Below, in pieces: positions 51,158 to 59,970 of a stretch of 64,000 nucleotides of DNA. A program made the translations under genes and the position numbers. Numbering within the stretch: position 1 is the stretch's first letter; each line of letters opens with the position of its first letter. This stretch comes from Sutcliffiella horikoshii (GTDB lineage: Bacteria > Bacillota > Bacilli > Bacillales > Bacillaceae_I). Location of the stretch: the NCBI RefSeq assembly GCF_019931755.1, contig NZ_CP082918.1, positions 2,274,001 to 2,338,000 of the forward strand, written 5' to 3'. The notes under the pieces were generated by a model, which saw only the letters and a program-made list of their open reading frames with translations, had not been told where the DNA came from and made no database searches.

Positions 51158-52918
51158 ATGTTTGAACTATTATTAACCATGTTAGAGCGACTTGGAATCA
51201 TTGTAACCGTTGCTTTTATCATGACTAGGCTATCTTTTTTCAGACAGCTGATTAACAGGCAGCAAATAGATAGAAAACAGCAAGCATTTGCTATCCTGTT
51301 TTTTGGCTTTTTTGGCATTATCGGTACATACACAGGCCTTGCTTTTAGTACGGAAACATTAGGCTTCAACCGTTGGATAACGGAATTGAACGATTCTGAG
51401 GCGATCGCCAACTCCCGCGTGATTGGGATTGTGATGGCAGGTCTGCTTGGCGGATATAAAGTGGGAATTGGTGCAGGGTTGATTGCTGGTATACACCGCA
51501 TGAGCCTTGGTGGATTCACTGCTTTTTCATGCGGCTTTTCCGCTATAGTAGCAGGCCTCTTGGCAGGTTTCATACGAAGCAAATATAAGGGAAAGAGAAT
51601 TAGTGTAGCAGTGGCTCTTCTTACAGGCGCATTAGCGGAATCGATTCAAATGGGTATTATCCTCCTTACTTCACAACCATTTTCTCAGGCTCTCGCGCTT
51701 GTGGAGAGTATAGGCCTTCCCATGATTTTTGCTAATGGAATTGGATCTGCTCTCTTTTTCCTCATTATTTTAACCGTGATTAATGAAGAGGAAAAAGTCG
51801 GGGCAGTCCAAGCTCAAAAAGCCTTGTCGCTAGCAGAGAATACATTGACACACCTTAGAAAAGGATTAACGCTGGAATCTGCGGAAGAAACGTGCAAAAT
51901 TATTTATCGGGAAGTAAATGCCAGTGCTGTATCCATAACTGATAGGGAAAAGATTCTAGCACATGTCGGAATGGGGAATAATCATCATAAACCCCTCTCC
52001 CCCATCCAAACTCATAGCACCAAACAAGTACTGAAATTCGGAAATTTGTTGGTAGCAGGTAAAAATGACATACAGTGTCAGGACCCGTCATGTCCTCTTG
52101 GTGCTGTGGTTATTGCTCCCTTAAAAAAGAGAGAAGAAACAGTTGGCACCCTTAAATTTTACTTTTCTTCAGATAAAGAAATAGATAATGTGGTTATCCA
52201 GTTAATTACAGGTCTCAGCTCCCTTATGAGCCATCAATTGGAAATCTCAGAAGCAGAAAATGCATCCAAACTAGTAAAAGAAGCTGAAATTAAAGCTTTA
52301 CAAGCTCAAATCAGCCCCCACTTTCTATTTAATTCATTGAATGTAATTGTTTCTTTAATACGCACAGATCCGAAAAAAGCAAGAAAACTATTGGTATCTC
52401 TTTCGCATTTCTTTAGGCAAAATCTGACGGCAACCACGGCAAAATGGACCACCGTGCAAGAGGAGCTAAAACATGTACAAGCATACCTATCTGTTGAGGA
52501 AGCCCGGTTTTCGGATCGTTTAACCGTAACCTATCATGTTGATGAATCGGCGCTTTCTTATCTTGTTCCCCCTCTTTCCTTGCAGCCCATAGTTGAAAAC
52601 GGGGTTAAGCATGGTCTAAAAGATAGGGAGGAAAATGCACAATTAACCATTAAAATAAAGGAGCGGGTTTCTGATATATATATATCCATAAGCGATAATG
52701 GAGTAGGCATGACAAGCGATCGGATAAGTGAACTTGGCCAGGAACAAGTCTCTTCCCCTACTGGTACTGGGGTTGGCCTTTACAATATTAATAAAAGACT
52801 TATAATGATGTTTGGCAATCAAGCAAGATTGCATTTTCAAAGTGAAGCAAACATTGGCACCACTGTTTATTTTACCATTGCAAAAAAATTAAATAAGGAT
52901 GATAAAACTGATGGATAA
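51158..52918 (+). CDS. LytS/BtsS-type sensor histidine kinase
   Basis: The kinase has 586 residues. The 5TMR-LYT membrane sensor (residues 1-205) has FGIIGTYTGLAF, LLGGYKVGIGAGLIAGIHR and GFTAFSCGFSAIVAGLLAGF. A GAF-like domain follows (about 230-370), then the His_kinase domain with the phosphorylated histidine in QAQISPHFLFNSLNVI near residue 390 and the N-box LQPIVENGVKHGL plus GVGLYNINKRL. Its stop overlaps the response regulator gene by 8 bp. Related systems sense extracellular pyruvate. A CstA-type carrier gene follows, supporting that role here. Confidence 0.92.
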   Translation: MFELLLTMLERLGIIVTVAFIMTRLSFFRQLINRQQIDRKQQAFAILFFGFFGIIGTYTGLAFSTETLGFNRWITELNDSEAIANSRVIGIVMAGLLGGYKVGIGAGLIAGIHRMSLGGFTAFSCGFSAIVAGLLAGFIRSKYKGKRISVAVALLTGALAESIQMGIILLTSQPFSQALALVESIGLPMIFANGIGSALFFLIILTVINEEEKVGAVQAQKALSLAENTLTHLRKGLTLESAEETCKIIYREVNASAVSITDREKILAHVGMGNNHHKPLSPIQTHSTKQVLKFGNLLVAGKNDIQCQDPSCPLGAVVIAPLKKREETVGTLKFYFSSDKEIDNVVIQLITGLSSLMSHQLEISEAENASKLVKEAEIKALQAQISPHFLFNSLNVIVSLIRTDPKKARKLLVSLSHFFRQNLTATTAKWTTVQEELKHVQAYLSVEEARFSDRLTVTYHVDESALSYLVPPLSLQPIVENGVKHGLKDREENAQLTIKIKERVSDIYISISDNGVGMTSDRISELGQEQVSSPTGTGVGLYNINKRLIMMFGNQARLHFQSEANIGTTVYFTIAKKLNKDDKTDG

Positions 52919-53639
52919 TATTAAAACGATTATAGTGGATGATGAACCATACAGCCGTGATGAACTAAAACATTTATTAGAGGAGCATGATTGCCTGCAA
53001 GTGATAGGAGAAGCAGCCACAGGTGAAGACGCTCTTTTACTCTGCATGCAACATCAACCGGATGTCGTTTTTTTAGATATAGAAATGCCGAAAATGAACG
53101 GTTTGGACGTTGCCAAGCATTTAAAAGAATTAAAGAAATCACCTCTTATTGTTTTTGCCACTGCCTTTCCTAACTTTGCGGTGGACGCTTTCCGACATGA
53201 AGCTGTTGATTATCTATTAAAACCTTTCGATGAGGAACAATTGTCCCAAACCGTATGTCGGCTTATCAAACATTTAACTCCAGAAAAGGAAACTCAACAA
53301 CAACCTGCTTCCTCTAAGCTAGCAGTGGAATATGAAAATGAAATTTATTATATAGATCCTCTAGATATACTTTATGTCAGCAGAGACGATCGAATTTCAC
53401 GCATACATACAAACACCCGCAATTTCGAGTCAAAGCTGGCGTTGAAGGACTTGGAAGAAAGATTGCAAGACTACCCATTTTTCCGGATCCATAAAAGCTA
53501 CCTTGTTAATTTAAATTATGTAACAAAATTGACTCCTTGGTTCAATGGGGCATATATGCTGGAGCTCATAGGCAGTTCCGAAAAGCTCTCTGTCAGCCGG
53601 AATTACGTAAAAGCACTAAGAAAAAAACTTGAACTATAA
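52911..53639 (+). CDS. LytTR-family response regulator
   Basis: The regulator has 242 residues. The receiver domain has acidic residues in TIIVDDEPYS, the phosphoacceptor in VVFLDIEMPKMNG near residue 57 and LLKPFDE. The C-terminal LytTR DNA-binding domain has YEIYYIDPLDILYVS-like residues, FRIHKSYLVNLNYV and SVSRNYVKALRKKL. ATG 52911 follows AAGGATGA. It is partner to the upstream kinase; the probable target is the adjacent cstA-type gene. Confidence 0.92.
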   Translation: MDNIKTIIVDDEPYSRDELKHLLEEHDCLQVIGEAATGEDALLLCMQHQPDVVFLDIEMPKMNGLDVAKHLKELKKSPLIVFATAFPNFAVDAFRHEAVDYLLKPFDEEQLSQTVCRLIKHLTPEKETQQQPASSKLAVEYENEIYYIDPLDILYVSRDDRISRIHTNTRNFESKLALKDLEERLQDYPFFRIHKSYLVNLNYVTKLTPWFNGAYMLELIGSSEKLSVSRNYVKALRKKLEL

Positions 53640-53665
53640 CATGTCAGTAGCTGTTACTGACATGT
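53638..53665 (+). terminator. terminator of the two-component operon
   Basis: AACATGTCAGTA pairs with TACTGACATGTT around 4 bases, then an A/T-rich tract ending TTTTT. Confidence 0.8.
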
Positions 53666-53761
53666 TATTTATGTTTTTACACATCTTAGCCGCTCTGCCA
53701 CCAAATGAAAGCCTTTTCATTTATAATGAGGATACTCCATAAAGAGAAAGGGGTCTTCATT

Positions 53762-55213
53762 TTGTATACATTCTTAACAGGTATTGCCTTATTAATAGTA
53801 GGTTATTTTATTTATGGTAGATTTGTAGAAAAAGTATTCGGAATAAAAGATGCTAGAAAAACACCCGCTTATTCCAATCAAGACGGGGTTGATTACCTTC
53901 CGTTAGGTCAAAATAAAAATTCATTGATTCAGTTATTAAATATAGCAGGTGTCGGTCCAATTTTCGGACCGATTTTGGGTGCCCTATATGGTCCAGTAGC
54001 ATTCTTGTGGATTGTCTTAGGTTGTATTTTTGCCGGGGCGGTTCATGACTATTTGACTGGTATGATATCCATTCGTAACCGCGGTGCACATTTACCTGAA
54101 CTTGCAGGTAAGTTCCTCGGAAAATTTATGAAACATACCGTCAATGCGTTTGCTATCTTGCTTTTACTTTTAGTTGGAACCGTTTTCGTAACGGCGCCGG
54201 CAGGGTTAATTCACACGTTAGCAGAAGGAAAAGTTGCATTAGGTATCATTATTTTAGCTATTTTCATCTATTATATTTTTGCAACGATGTTACCAATCGA
54301 TAAAGTCATCGGTCGTTTATATCCTATTTTTGGAGCACTATTACTGATCAGTGCCTTAGGTGTTGGAGTATCGTTAGTTGTAACAGGCGCTCCTATTCCT
54401 GAATTAAGTTTCACAAATATGCACCCAGATAACGTGCCTATCTTCCCATTATTGTTCTTAACTATTTCATGTGGAGCACTTTCTGGTTTCCATGCAACGC
54501 AAACACCTATTATCTCTAGAACTACTCAGAATGAAAAGCAAGGCCGTCGAATTTTCTACGGCATGATGATTGCAGAAGGTATCATTGCCATGATCTGGGC
54601 AGCGGCAGGAATGAGTTTGTTCAATGGGTCGGCAGGATTGAGCGAAATCTTAGCCAATGGAGGACCTGGAGCAGTTGTAAGTGAGGTTTCCGTTACCATG
54701 CTTGGAGCAATTGGTGGTACAATGGCGGTCATCGGTGTCATTATCCTTCCGATTACATCTGGAGATACTGCATTCCGAAGTGCTCGCATGATCATTGCTG
54801 ATTACTTCAATATTTCACAAAAGAAAATTATCAGCCGTCTTTGGATTGCAGCTCCTTTGTTTGTCATATCATTTGTACTGACAAAAATTGATTTTGAATT
54901 ATTATGGAGATACTTCTCTTGGGCAAATCAGTCCACTGCTGTCATTGCATTATGGGTTGGCGCCATGTATCTATTCATCGCTAGAAAACAGTATTATATT
55001 GCGATGATACCAGCAATTTTCATGACAATGGCAACGACTACCTATATATTAAATGCTCCTATTGGCTTCCGATTGCCGATTGAAGCCTCTTATATCGGTG
55101 CAGCCATGTTTACGATTATCATCATTGGCTTGTTCTATGTTAAAGCTATTGCAGCAAGAAAAACAGACTTCGAACTTGATGCAAATGATATCTCAAATGA
55201 AAAAGCAGCATGA
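53762..55213 (+). CDS. CstA-family peptide/pyruvate transporter
   Basis: CstA carrier of about 483 residues with a dozen or more membrane helices. Family blocks are NQDGVDYLPLGQNKNSLIQL, FGPILGALYGPVAFLWIVLG, SCGALSGFHATQTPIISRTT and ILPITSGDTAFRSARMIIADY. TTG 53762 is preferred because AAAGGGG lies 8 bp upstream and homology begins there; the longer reading adds residues encoded over the promoter region (TATAAT at 53722-53727, no -35). Characterised relatives import pyruvate under control of LytS/LytR-type systems. Confidence 0.92.
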   Translation: MYTFLTGIALLIVGYFIYGRFVEKVFGIKDARKTPAYSNQDGVDYLPLGQNKNSLIQLLNIAGVGPIFGPILGALYGPVAFLWIVLGCIFAGAVHDYLTGMISIRNRGAHLPELAGKFLGKFMKHTVNAFAILLLLLVGTVFVTAPAGLIHTLAEGKVALGIIILAIFIYYIFATMLPIDKVIGRLYPIFGALLLISALGVGVSLVVTGAPIPELSFTNMHPDNVPIFPLLFLTISCGALSGFHATQTPIISRTTQNEKQGRRIFYGMMIAEGIIAMIWAAAGMSLFNGSAGLSEILANGGPGAVVSEVSVTMLGAIGGTMAVIGVIILPITSGDTAFRSARMIIADYFNISQKKIISRLWIAAPLFVISFVLTKIDFELLWRYFSWANQSTAVIALWVGAMYLFIARKQYYIAMIPAIFMTMATTTYILNAPIGFRLPIEASYIGAAMFTIIIIGLFYVKAIAARKTDFELDANDISNEKAA

Positions 55214-55309
55214 TCTCACAAACGGTTCTACTTTTGTAGGACCGTTTTTTTGTTTTACATAAAAGTTATCCGTTCAGAAAAAGCTACTATCAAAGGAGGC
55301 GGATTTGAT

Positions 55310-55558
55310 ATGGCATCCCCTTATCTATGCCCAAATTGTAAAACTAACCGCTCACGCTTTAACATTATTGAACAAGTGGCAAAGTCCGTGAAGTTAAATC
55401 CTCAATCAGGTGAGGTTGTAGAGGAATATACATCCGGCACCACGGACCCTTTTCACATCCCTTATAAAGGGCCTTCACAAAAAATTCAATGTGCCACTTG
55501 TGGCAATGTTGATGAAGAAATCACCTTCATCAAGCATGCAGAATACCAAAAAGGATAA
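55310..55558 (+). CDS. small zinc-ribbon protein, unknown function
   Basis: The 82-residue product has two cysteine pairs, CPNC near residue 7 and CATC near residue 63, flanking a hydrophilic middle with SVKLNPQSGEVVEEYTSGTT. This looks like a single zinc-ribbon. ATG 55310 follows AAAGGAGG. It ends at a strong terminator. I do not recognise the family. Confidence 0.7.
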   Translation: MASPYLCPNCKTNRSRFNIIEQVAKSVKLNPQSGEVVEEYTSGTTDPFHIPYKGPSQKIQCATCGNVDEEITFIKHAEYQKG

Positions 55559-55588
55559 CAGGCCTAACTCGCCTATTATCCTTTTTTC
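55553..55588 (+). terminator. terminator of the zinc-ribbon gene
   Basis: GGATAACAGGC pairs, with one bulge, with GCCTATTATCC, followed by TTTTTT. Confidence 0.85.
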
Positions 55589-55672
55589 CTTGTAAGGAAG
55601 AATATTGTTAATATTTCACCTTTCTTTGCATATCCATTTAGCATGAGGAATAAATGGAGGGTGTATGCAAAC

Positions 55673-56413
55673 ATGAATCATGATGAAAATTACTTCCTTG
55701 CAGGACAATATCAATTGCTTGCTGATTATTATAAATATCTGGATCCGCAACGTCATATTTATTTTTATAATATGCACTACCATCACCTGCAAAAATGGGT
55801 GAAATCTATTCAAGCGGCACCCAATAGGAACACGAATGAGAGAGAGAACTCACGACTAAGGTTTCTTCATGCTTCTCCAGGAATAATGGCAGTAGATGTA
55901 CATGTAAATAACAATCCTGTATGGAAAGATCTTCGTTATACCAACAGCAGCAGTTATGTAGATATTAAACCAACAAACAATAAAATAGAAATATATCAAA
56001 ATGGTCAAAAACTATTTGACGGTACCCTCCAGGCAAATACAGGTAAAACTTACACCGTTGCAATACTAGGAACAAAGGACAAACTGCAGCTAATACCTGT
56101 TGAGGATGATACTTCCGTTCCTCAAAGTGAATCAAAGCTGCGTTTTTGGCACTTATCCCCTGATGCCCCTCCAGTTGATATTGCCGTCAAAAAAGGAGAT
56201 GTCGTTTTTTCTGACATTCCTTATTCCGGTATTTCCGGTTATCTAGGCCTTACTCCGATGACAGTGGATTTAGAAATGAGGGTTTCAGGAACAAAAGATA
56301 TCGTACTCCCCCTTAACAGGATAAGCTTGAAACCAGATGTTGCTTATACTATTGTGGCCGTTGGACTTGTCAAAAATGGTACACCTTTGGAAGCTATTTT
56401 TCTAGTTCCGTAA
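55673..56413 (+). CDS. DUF4397 protein
   Basis: The protein has 246 residues from ATG 55673, which has GGAGGGTG upstream. A Tyr/His-rich N-terminal 60 residues (YFLAGQYQLLADYYKYLD, IYFYNMHYHHL) precedes two DUF4397 beta-sandwich repeats beginning SRLRFLHASPGIMAVDVHVN and SKLRFWHLSPDAPPVDIAV. No signal peptide is present in this reading, unusual since most DUF4397 proteins are exported. The N-terminus resembles that of spore or envelope proteins that stay cytoplasmic in the mother cell. Function unknown. Confidence 0.8.
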   Translation: MNHDENYFLAGQYQLLADYYKYLDPQRHIYFYNMHYHHLQKWVKSIQAAPNRNTNERENSRLRFLHASPGIMAVDVHVNNNPVWKDLRYTNSSSYVDIKPTNNKIEIYQNGQKLFDGTLQANTGKTYTVAILGTKDKLQLIPVEDDTSVPQSESKLRFWHLSPDAPPVDIAVKKGDVVFSDIPYSGISGYLGLTPMTVDLEMRVSGTKDIVLPLNRISLKPDVAYTIVAVGLVKNGTPLEAIFLVP

Positions 56414-56446
56414 AACAAAGAATAAGTAAATCGAACAAAAAAGCAC

Positions 56447-56460
56447 TTACCCTAGGGTAA
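56447..56460. other. 14-bp perfect palindrome TTACCCTAGGGTAA
   Basis: A perfect palindrome about 34 bp after the DUF4397 stop codon. It has no loop or T tract, so it is not a standard terminator. Confidence 0.5.
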
Positions 56461-56544
56461 CTGTCAAAATTAAATCATAGTACCAGATCCTTTGATATAT
56501 TGGCCGGACCTTGTCTTTGCGCTTAATCCTCTAACAAAAAAAGG

Positions 56545-56842
56545 CTTCTCTTGGTTTATTTCCTTGTCACCAAGTTCTTATACAGGCGCTGTGGGCTTCT
56601 CTCCTCCTTTTCCTCGTCTCCGAAGCCTTCATACTGACCATGAGGACCTCCCTATTCCTTTTTTCTCGTCACAGAGGTCTTCATATCGACGATGAGGACT
56701 TCACTCCTCCTTTTTACTTGTCACCGAGGTCTTCATAACAGCGATGAGGACTTCTCCCCTCCTTTTTACTTGTCACCGAGGTCTTCATAACGGCGATGAG
56801 GACTTCACTCCTCTTTTTTCCTCGTCAATCAGGTCCTCATCA
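56545..56842. repeat. about six 52-bp hairpin repeat units
   Basis: This array belongs to the same family as those at 2676 and 20359. The first two units are degenerate (TCACCAAGTTCTTAT, TCTCCGAAGCCTTCAT); the later ones are near consensus, each ending GTCACNGAGGTCTTCAT. No ORF is supported here. Confidence 0.8.
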
Positions 56843-56893
56843 CGAGGGAAGACGATTCCACAATCTGATTATTTTATAAATTTCCCAAACAAT

Positions 56894-56923
56894 GTAAAAT
56901 GCTCAATCAACTAGTGATTGAGC
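56894..56923 (-). terminator. terminator of the YjcZ-type pair
   Basis: GCTCAATCA pairs with TGATTGAGC around 5 bases, followed on the minus strand by ATTTT. Confidence 0.65.
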
Positions 56924-56939
56924 ACCCTGTTCTATTTCA

Positions 56940-57068
56940 TTAGCACCAAGCAGCACCAACGATGATTAATAGGATAAACAATACAACGATTAATACGAAA
57001 GAGCTTCCGTAACCACCGCCGTATCCTGCACCTGCTACTTGACCGTAACCGCAACCACACCAACTCAT
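56940..57068 (-). CDS. YjcZ-family sporulation peptide (42 aa)
   Basis: The Gly/Cys-rich head [20 protein letters not shown] is followed by the family helix [31 protein letters not shown] precedes the ATG. It lies downstream of another YjcZ-type peptide in the same orientation. Confidence 0.85.
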   Translation of the reverse strand: MSWCGCGYGQVAGAGYGGGYGSSFVLIVVLFILLIIVGAAWC

Positions 57069-57110
57069 AGCTGTCACCTCCTCTACAAGGTATCTATCCA
57101 AGGTTAGTAA

Positions 57111-57203
57111 TTAATAGTGGAGGACTCCCGCACCAACAATCACCAATAAGATAAACAGAACAACTATTAACGCGAATCCTGATCCATAACCAGAACCACC
57201 CAT
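57111..57203 (-). CDS. YjcZ-family peptide, short form (30 aa)
   Basis: The peptide begins [20 protein letters not shown] and ends VIVGAGVLHY, preceded by GGGGGAGGTGT. It is the same helix as in the peptides at 56940 and 45127, with a very short glycine head and no cysteine. Confidence 0.75.
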   Translation of the reverse strand: MGGSGYGSGFALIVVLFILLVIVGAGVLHY

Positions 57204-57346
57204 GCTCTACACCTCCCCCTCTTTCCTAATACATAATGTATTCATGTGGAGCGTAATGGTAAAGGCATATGCCCAGTTCCAAAAAAATTGGGTGGATTAT
57301 ATTACTAAGCCCCTTGGCTCTGTAGTATCAGATATTTAATATGAAA

Positions 57347-57373
57347 AATAAAAACCGGGCAGAAACCGCCCGG
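57347..57373. terminator. hairpin with T tract in the region upstream of the YjcZ pair
   Basis: CCGGGC pairs with GCCCGG around 7 bases; TTTTTATTTTT follows on the minus strand. It may insulate the YjcZ genes from transcription arriving from ypmS. Confidence 0.65.
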
Positions 57374-57405
57374 TCCTTAAAAGCTACATATTTTTGTTAT
57401 TGGTT

Positions 57406-57540
57406 AATCGCCGCTGTTCCTTTCCGCAAATGGCTTCGCTTTCCGCGGGAGGAAGGGACAGGTGAGACCCCGGAAGGCGAAGCCTGAGGAGACTCACGGA
57501 CCGCCCGCAGGCAAGCGAAGCGCCTGAAACGGAAATCAAC
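57406..57540. repeat. B/A hybrid repeat element
   Basis: The left part (AATCGCCGCTGTTCC...GCTTCGCTTTCC) is the start of element B; from GCGGGAGGAAGGGACAG onward it is the right part of element A, ending GGAAATCAAC. The spacer normally present between B and A is gone. Confidence 0.85.
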
Positions 57541-57554
57541 CGTCTTACAAATTT

Positions 57555-57588
57555 AAAAAGCATGGTGAAAAAATCACCATGCCTTTTT
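57555..57588 (-). terminator. terminator of the ypmR-ypmS operon
   Basis: AAAAAGGCATGGTGA pairs with TCACCATGCTTTTT around the loop, 5 bp after the ypmS stop. Confidence 0.8.
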
Positions 57589-57592
57589 AAAG

Positions 57593-58180
57593 TTAGTCCT
57601 CCACCGGGACTAGGAGTTTGAATTCGATATCGTCGCGTTCGACATCGAATTTTGTGAATTCTACTTTTGTATCACTCTGCAGCTCTAGTTCTTGCAAAGC
57701 GACATAAATGCTCTGTTCGTTCGGTATGATCTTAACCCAAGGTGGTAATGGATAATTATCACCTACATACTTTAAAACCATGGATACAGGTACTTGCAAC
57801 CTTCCAATCGACATGGAGTCCTGTTTTAAGACAACATCGCCGTTTTCCTGTACTTCAGGAAGAAATGTCATAGTCAGGGGGATGTCTCTTTCAAACACGG
57901 TCATTTCACCCCGGAGCTCCACTCTGTCGGTCAGAACTACTTCATAATTTAAAGGGCGTCTCGTTTCTCTTTCCAAATAATAACGTATAAGTTCATTTAA
58001 GTCTTCTTTATCAGACTGAATCGTAAATGCGACCCTTTTTCGATCATCATCCCTGCTGGTTAGGTTGAATTTCGAGTTTTTTGGCAGCAACACCAAAAAT
58101 ATAGCTATTCCGGCAATTAAAATATTTATAACTAGCAAGCTTAGAAATGCCGTTTTCCAGTTTATAACTTTTTTCACCAT
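57593..58180 (-). CDS. ypmS: YpmS family membrane-anchored protein (DUF2140)
   Basis: The protein has about 195 residues. One N-terminal membrane helix (AFLSLLVINILIAGIAIFLVLL) precedes an extracytoplasmic beta-rich DUF2140 domain with LNELIRYYLERE, LRGEMTVFERDIPLTM and YPLPPWVKIIPNEQSIYV. ATG 58180 has GGAG 6 bp upstream. It lies directly after the ypmR homologue, as in B. subtilis. Function unknown. Confidence 0.85.
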   Translation of the reverse strand: MVKKVINWKTAFLSLLVINILIAGIAIFLVLLPKNSKFNLTSRDDDRKRVAFTIQSDKEDLNELIRYYLERETRRPLNYEVVLTDRVELRGEMTVFERDIPLTMTFLPEVQENGDVVLKQDSMSIGRLQVPVSMVLKYVGDNYPLPPWVKIIPNEQSIYVALQELELQSDTKVEFTKFDVERDDIEFKLLVPVED

Positions 58181-58191
58181 AATCCTCTCCA

Positions 58192-59097
58192 CTACTCTTC
58201 TTCTAACATCTCTTCCAATGAGGTCTCCTCATTAAATCGTTTTATTTCATTCACGATGTTGTTACCTATTAACTGATACCCTTTTTGGTTCGGATGAAAC
58301 TGGTCATCATCAAGAAGATTCTCTTCAGGGTCTATAAAGATGTCCTGTATAGGAACATAGGCTGTATTAGGATATTCATCAAGGATTGAAATAGTTGTAG
58401 CATTCCAATTAGTTACTACCTCATTCATTTCTTTTATTTCTTGAAAAAAGTGATAAAAAGGATTGAATAGACCCACAAGGTATATTCTACTGGAATCATT
58501 ATGTTTTCTGACTTCTCCAAGAACGCTATCCAGCCTTTTTGCGTACAATTCTTGTTCTTTATCAAATAGGGAAAATGTTAGATCCAGAAAGTTCTCACGG
58601 ATCACCTTCATTAAATCATTTCCGCCAACAGTCATGAAAATCACATCGGCTTCAGCAAGAGCCTCTTGGACTTCTGGGTCTTCCAGTCTTTTTAAGAGAT
58701 GATTTGTACGGTTTCCCCGGACACCAAGATTGGTGACACTTACGTTATCGATATACGGTTTAGCTTCATAATGTTGTTTGACAATGGAAGTAAACCCGCC
58801 GTTTTTGGATTCATCTCCAACCCCTTGTGTGAGGGAGTCACCGAAAAAGACCAACTTAAACGACCTGTCAAAGAACTCTTCCGTAACTTCCTCTTTTTCT
58901 TCGATATTCATTATTTTATTCTGGTTTTCCACAGACTCTTCTTTAAAGAAATCTTTGAAAAGTTTTCTCTCACTTTGGCTTTCTCTTCGCTCTTTCGCTT
59001 TTTCTAATACGTAACTTGAAGAATTTTCTGCAGAACAACTAACCATACTAATTATTATAAGGCCCAGTAAGGCAATTTTCCAAAATTTAACCATCAT
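58192..59097 (-). CDS. ypmR: YpmR-like SGNH/GDSL hydrolase lipoprotein
   Basis: The protein has 301 residues with a lipoprotein signal ending IISMVSCSAE. After a charged linker the SGNH domain shows LVFFGDSLTQGVGDE (nucleophile Ser near residue 90), LGVRGNRTNHLL, MTVGGNDLMKV and the C-terminal DQFHPNQKGYQLIG with the Asp-x-x-His pair. It is a probable envelope esterase or lipase. The start has AAGGAG. Promoter boxes TTGAAA-N17-TATAAA are visible upstream. Confidence 0.88.
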   Translation of the reverse strand: MMVKFWKIALLGLIIISMVSCSAENSSSYVLEKAKERRESQSERKLFKDFFKEESVENQNKIMNIEEKEEVTEEFFDRSFKLVFFGDSLTQGVGDESKNGGFTSIVKQHYEAKPYIDNVSVTNLGVRGNRTNHLLKRLEDPEVQEALAEADVIFMTVGGNDLMKVIRENFLDLTFSLFDKEQELYAKRLDSVLGEVRKHNDSSRIYLVGLFNPFYHFFQEIKEMNEVVTNWNATTISILDEYPNTAYVPIQDIFIDPEENLLDDDQFHPNQKGYQLIGNNIVNEIKRFNEETSLEEMLEEE

Positions 59098-59214
59098 GCA
59101 TTCTCCTTATTTTGTTAAGGATTAAAACCGTTACTTACATTATACGACAGTACACTTTTTATAACATACTCTAGTGTATTTTTCAAAAACTAAAAGGTTA
59201 GGGGGTCCATTAAA

Positions 59215-59358
59215 TTGAAGGAAAAAGAAATTCTTGCGTGCAACGAAGAGGTTTCCAAAGAGTTATTTTCAAAGGAACTACATGTGATAGTCGCTGATGG
59301 ATTGAGTGCCAGCAGAGAAGAAGAGTTTGATAAGAATCAAAAGGATCACTCTGAATAA
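59215..59358 (+). CDS. small acidic protein, unknown function (47 aa)
   Basis: TTG 59215 follows TTAGGGGGT at good spacing and opens 47 codons (KEKEILACNEEVSKELFSKE to EEFDKNQKDHSE). It is the only plus-strand gene between ypmR and sco, and its stop codon lies in the loop of a hairpin (59343-59368) shared with the convergent sco gene. Family not recognised. Confidence 0.5.
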   Translation: MKEKEILACNEEVSKELFSKELHVIVADGLSASREEEFDKNQKDHSE

Positions 59359-59368
59359 AGAGTGATCC
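59343..59368. terminator. bidirectional hairpin between the small gene and sco
   Basis: GGATCACTC pairs with GAGTGATCC around 8 bases; TTTTGATT follows on the minus side, while the plus side has only a weak T tract. Confidence 0.6.
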
Positions 59369-59376
59369 TAAGAACT

Positions 59377-59970
59377 TCATTTTTTACTTAAGAGAATTTC
59401 TGCATGTTCCAATATCTCTTCGTAAGGAACATCCAAGCCATCATAACTTTTAATGATCGTACCTTCCTGGTCAATCAAATAAAAACTGGTTCCATGGACA
59501 ACTTCTCCCCCGTTTTTGGGTTTAGCTACAATTGTTTTAAAGTTATCCATTCCAAACTTTTCTATCTCTTTCTGTGTATAGCCTGTTAAAAAGTCCCAAG
59601 AAGTATAGTCCGCTTCAAAGTTATTCCCGAACTCTTTAAGTACTTCAGGACTATCAACTTCTGGATCAACAGAAAAAGACAGAAATTGAACATCTAATTG
59701 TTCTTCATTGGCCATTCTTTGCAACCTGGCCATGTTGGCCGTCATAGGAGGACATACAGTTGTGCAGTTAGTAAAGACCATATTCGCTACTGTGACTTCA
59801 CCTTTCAAATCCTCTAAACTAACCTGCTCGTTATCTTGATTTATGTACTGAAAATTTGCCAGTTCCCAATCCGTTGTATCGGGTATTTCTGAATTGAAAC
59901 TACATGCAGCCAGAATGACTGAACAAAGTCCTATTACTATTATTTTACTGTTATTTAACACGCGCTTCAC
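59377..59970 (-). CDS. SCO1/SenC-family copper-chaperone lipoprotein (YpmQ-like)
   Basis: This 197-residue thioredoxin-fold lipoprotein has a signal ending ILAACSFN, then the copper-binding NCTTVCPPM (CxxxC) near residue 70 and the conserved histidine in GGEVVHGTSFYLID near residue 160. Such proteins help assemble the CuA centre of cytochrome c oxidase. It sits near ypmR and ypmS, like ypmQ of B. subtilis. Confidence 0.9.
   Translation of the reverse strand: MKRVLNNSKIIVIGLCSVILAACSFNSEIPDTTDWELANFQYINQDNEQVSLEDLKGEVTVANMVFTNCTTVCPPMTANMARLQRMANEEQLDVQFLSFSVDPEVDSPEVLKEFGNNFEADYTSWDFLTGYTQKEIEKFGMDNFKTIVAKPKNGGEVVHGTSFYLIDQEGTIIKSYDGLDVPYEEILEHAEILLSKK

Noticed and set aside
53683..53701. 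Stretch whose reverse complement resembles the 5' part of a tRNA-Ser/Leu (GTGGCAGAGCGGCTAAG)
   Set aside because: Only about 17 bases resemble a D-arm; no acceptor, anticodon or T arm follows, so chance or a remnant too short to call.
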